Source of the DNA: Archangium sp.
GTDB lineage: Bacteria; Myxococcota; Myxococcia; Myxococcales; Myxococcaceae
Assembly: GCA_016793585.1 (NCBI GenBank)
Contig: JAEUJR010000121.1
Location: forward strand, 1-24,682
DNA length: 24,682 nt
Direction: 5' to 3'
The notes under the pieces are model-generated. The model worked only from the letters and a program-made list of their open reading frames with translations, was not told the DNA's origin and did no database searches. Position 1 is the first letter of the stretch, and every line of letters begins with the position of its first letter. The position numbers and the translations under genes were made by a program. This document shows, piece after piece, positions 22,678-24,682 of the stretch.

Positions 22678-23927
22678 AGCGAAGGCAGGTACAGCTCGAA
22701 CGTCGCGCCGTGGCCGGGCTCGCTGTGCACCGAGACGAAGCCGCGGTGCTGCTCGACCACACGTGAGACGACGGCGAGGCCCAGGCCCGTGCCCAGGGGC
22801 TTGGTGGTGAAGAGCGGGTCGAACACGCGGCGCTGCAGCTCACGGGGAATGCCCGGGCCCGTGTCGGAGACCCGCACGCGCGCGAACCGCCCGGGCCTGC
22901 CGCCAGACACGCCGCGCGCGGCCACCTCGTCGAGCAGCTGCTCGTCGACCGACAGCTCGATGCGGCCCTGTTTGCCTACCGCGTCGCGCGCGTTGATGAC
23001 GAGGTTGGCCACCGCCTGCTCGAGCTGCACCGGGTCGCCCTCCACCATCGGCGTGGCGCCGTGCGCGTGCACGACCGAGACCGAACGGGGAATCGACGGG
23101 CGCACCAGGGCCAGCGTGCTGGCCACCTTGTCGTTGAGGTCGAGCGGCTGGTGCGGGCCCGAGCGCTCACGGCCGAGCAGCAGCAGCTGCTTCGAGATGT
23201 CGCGCATGCGCTCGAGCGCGGTGGTCGCGTCGGCCATGGCCTCGGCGTCTTCACCGAGCGGCCCGCGGTCGATGCTGGCGAGGCTCGACAGCGCCACGCT
23301 GAGCAGGTTGTTCAGGTCGTGCGCAACCCCCGCGGCAAGCACGCCCATGAGCTCGACCCGCTGCAGGCTCTCGAGGTGGCCGTGCAGGCGTTGCTGGGCC
23401 TCTTCGGCCTTCGCCTGGGCTGCGAGCGCGTGCACCCGGTCGAACGCTGGCGCGAGCTGGCTGGCGAAGATGGCGAGCGACTCCAGCTCGCGCGGCGTCG
23501 GCACCACCACGCCCTCGTCGCCGAACGAGCCGGTGCCGAGCATGCCCCGCACCGAGCCGCCCAACACCACCGGCACGTTGACGATGGTGCGGTTGCCGAA
23601 GCGCGCCACCATCTCTTTGTTCGTGCGCGGGTCGGTGCGGGCGTCTTCGACGACGACGACCTGCCCGCCCGCGGCGATCTCTTCGATCATCGCGTCGGTG
23701 CCACGCGGCACGACGGGCGAGGTCTCCCAGATGGTGGCTTCGACGCTCCCGCTCGCCGCCAGCACGCGCAGCTCGGCGGGCCGGTCGGGGTCGAACCAGG
23801 CAATCCACGCGGAGTGGTAGCGCGTCATCGCGCTCACCGCGGAGCCCGTCGTGCGCATCAAGTCGGCCAACGAGCGCGCCTGCTGCAGCTCACCCGAGTG
23901 CCGCAGAATCTGTTCGACGGACCTCAT
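22671..23927 (-). CDS. GAF-domain sensor histidine kinase
   Basis: The product is 418 residues from the ATG at 23927; an upstream in-frame start would overlap the palindrome in the spacer. There is no signal peptide or transmembrane helix, so it is cytoplasmic. A GAF-like domain (about 18-165; SAWIAWFDPD, then EDARTDPRTNKEMVARFG, IVNVPVVLGGSVRGMLGTGS) is the sensor. A coiled segment leads to the dimerisation motif GVAHDLNNLLS with the phosphorylated H203. The ATPase domain (about 300-418) has the N-box LVINARDAV, DTGPGIP, FTTKPLGTGLGL and the GHGATFELYLP ending. No response regulator is adjacent. Its ligand and partner are unknown. Confidence 0.92.
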   Translation of the reverse strand: MRSVEQILRHSGELQQARSLADLMRTTGSAVSAMTRYHSAWIAWFDPDRPAELRVLAASGSVEATIWETSPVVPRGTDAMIEEIAAGGQVVVVEDARTDPRTNKEMVARFGNRTIVNVPVVLGGSVRGMLGTGSFGDEGVVVPTPRELESLAIFASQLAPAFDRVHALAAQAKAEEAQQRLHGHLESLQRVELMGVLAAGVAHDLNNLLSVALSSLASIDRGPLGEDAEAMADATTALERMRDISKQLLLLGRERSGPHQPLDLNDKVASTLALVRPSIPRSVSVVHAHGATPMVEGDPVQLEQAVANLVINARDAVGKQGRIELSVDEQLLDEVAARGVSGGRPGRFARVRVSDTGPGIPRELQRRVFDPLFTTKPLGTGLGLAVVSRVVEQHRGFVSVHSEPGHGATFELYLPSLQ

Positions 23928-23956
23928 CCACAGCCACGCTACGCCCTGACACCACG

Positions 23957-23981
23957 CTTGACGAATGTGCCGTTCGTCAAG
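23957..23981. promoter_or_regulatory. Perfect 9-bp inverted repeat, candidate operator
   Basis: CTTGACGAA and TTCGTCAAG are exact reverse complements separated by seven bases. The element sits in the 127-base spacer between the histidine kinase (start at 23927) and the divergent lipoprotein gene (start at 24055), 30-54 bases upstream of the kinase start. Both strands contain TTGACG, a -35-like hexamer, within it. The symmetry suits a dimeric repressor or activator controlling one or both genes. There is no run of T after it, which argues against a terminator. Confidence 0.6.
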
Positions 23982-24054
23982 GGTATCGCACACTTCCCAT
24001 ACACTCGCGTCAGCCGCGCTTGCCCGGCGTCAAGACAGCAAGCACCATTCGAGG

Positions 24055-24682
24055 GTGCGACGACTCTGCTGGGTGGTGCTGCTCGCGGCCTGTACGGGCC
24101 GCATCGATGGAGGCCCGCCGGGGGTGGGGCCTGGCGCTGAGGTCGACGCAGGCTTCCTGTGCGACGCCCCGGAGGCCGACGCCGGCCAGGAGAACGACGC
24201 ACTGCCACCGACGCGTCTGCTGCGGCGCGCGGCGCTGGCGCTGACGGGCGCTCCCCCCACCGACGACGACTACGCGGCGCTCGAAGCGGCAGGAGACGAC
24301 GCCGCCCAGCGCGCCTTCGTCGACACGTACATCGACGCGACGCTGCGCAAGCCCGAGTTCTACACGACGCTCTTCGAGTTCAGCCGCGAGTGGTTCTCGG
24401 TGCCGCTCACGCCCTCGACGGCCGACGCGCCCGAGTACGGCCCGCAGATGCAGCGCAGCCTGCAGCGGTGCCCGTCGACCTCGGTGCACGCGGGCAAGTG
24501 GGCCTACGCGCGCGACGACTGGGACGGCTTCTCGGCCGACGGCAAGCCGCGCGTCTGCAGCAACGTCACGCGCGATGGTGGTGTGCCCGACGAGACGACG
24601 CTCGAACCGTGGTTCGCGCCCGGCACCATGGTGACGCTGGTGGGCTCTGCGGCGAACACGCGCGACGCCGGCCCGCACGGAG
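24055..24682 (+). CDS. Lipoprotein resembling DUF1549/DUF1592-type proteins (3' end outside window)
   Basis: A GTG at 24055 opens a frame that stays open to the right edge, giving 209 residues. The N-terminus is a lipoprotein signal with lipobox LAAC (Cys at about residue 14), followed by a Gly/Pro/Asp linker. From about residue 50 it reads PPTRLLRRAALALTGAPPTDDDYAAL, then a helix ending in YIDATLRKPEFYTTLFEFSREWF. This pattern resembles the N-terminal part of DUF1549/DUF1592-type proteins, often associated with cytochrome-like C-termini that would lie beyond the window. A conserved C-P-S-T and later Cys residues are visible. No clear ribosome site is seen; a second GTG a few codons in is an alternative start. 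Confidence 0.72.
   Translation, partial: MRRLCWVVLLAACTGRIDGGPPGVGPGAEVDAGFLCDAPEADAGQENDALPPTRLLRRAALALTGAPPTDDDYAALEAAGDDAAQRAFVDTYIDATLRKPEFYTTLFEFSREWFSVPLTPSTADAPEYGPQMQRSLQRCPSTSVHAGKWAYARDDWDGFSADGKPRVCSNVTRDGGVPDETTLEPWFAPGTMVTLVGSAANTRDAGPHG

Noticed and set aside
23957..23981. Inverted repeat as a terminator
   Set aside because: No U-run follows on either strand and both flanking genes start, rather than end, beside it.

Overview
The window is high-GC DNA whose gene content points to a myxobacterium (phylum Myxococcota). The evidence is a set of cysteine-rich lipoproteins with Gly-Gly repeat linkers, a Hanks-type serine/threonine kinase with FHA and PEGA-like domains, a TPR-PEGA protein, MopE-type Cys/Asp repeats ahead of a MYXO-CTERM-like tail, frequent GTG starts, and genes packed tightly with 4-base overlaps. 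I see no rRNA, tRNA, insertion sequence, phage gene or CRISPR array.

Layout. Positions 1-652 (minus) hold the start of a Gly-rich lipoprotein that runs off the left edge; 790-1614 (plus, divergent) is a lipoprotein with nine Cys-Cys repeats. About 440 bases of apparently decayed or non-coding DNA follow. A plus-strand pair at 2057-3444 encodes a membrane-anchored helical-barrel protein and a small two-helix membrane protein. From 11967 down to 3425 seven minus-strand genes are spaced by no more than about 80 bases: FHA/kinase, TPR-PEGA protein, giant disintegrin-like-repeat lipoprotein, mannose-family PTS components IIC and IID, an OmpR-type response regulator and a cyclic-nucleotide-binding protein. 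If co-transcribed they would join surface, transport and signalling functions. Divergent from the kinase is a plus-strand pair at 12089-14349: a CXXCH/MopE-repeat surface protein and an unknown protein. A DUF4349-like lipoprotein (minus) and a TolB/CsgG-like protein (plus) then diverge from a shared spacer; the latter overlaps a 1050-residue lipoprotein with a striking CHDP tandem repeat. Two minus-strand exported proteins follow, one built from four CEGPD repeats.

The right end carries a calpain-like cysteine protease with a clear intrinsic terminator, a beta-helix protein, a GAF-containing histidine kinase (minus) and, divergent from it across a perfect 9-bp inverted repeat, the start of a lipoprotein related to DUF1549/DUF1592-type proteins that leaves the window.

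The dominant theme is surface or periplasmic display: about half the genes encode exported proteins, and at least four have different tandem cysteine-repeat designs. No single known pathway unites the window. The most interesting unexplained items are the CHDP-repeat lipoprotein with its coupled TolB-like partner, the CEGPD-repeat protein, the kinase-to-PTS gene run, and the calpain-like protease.
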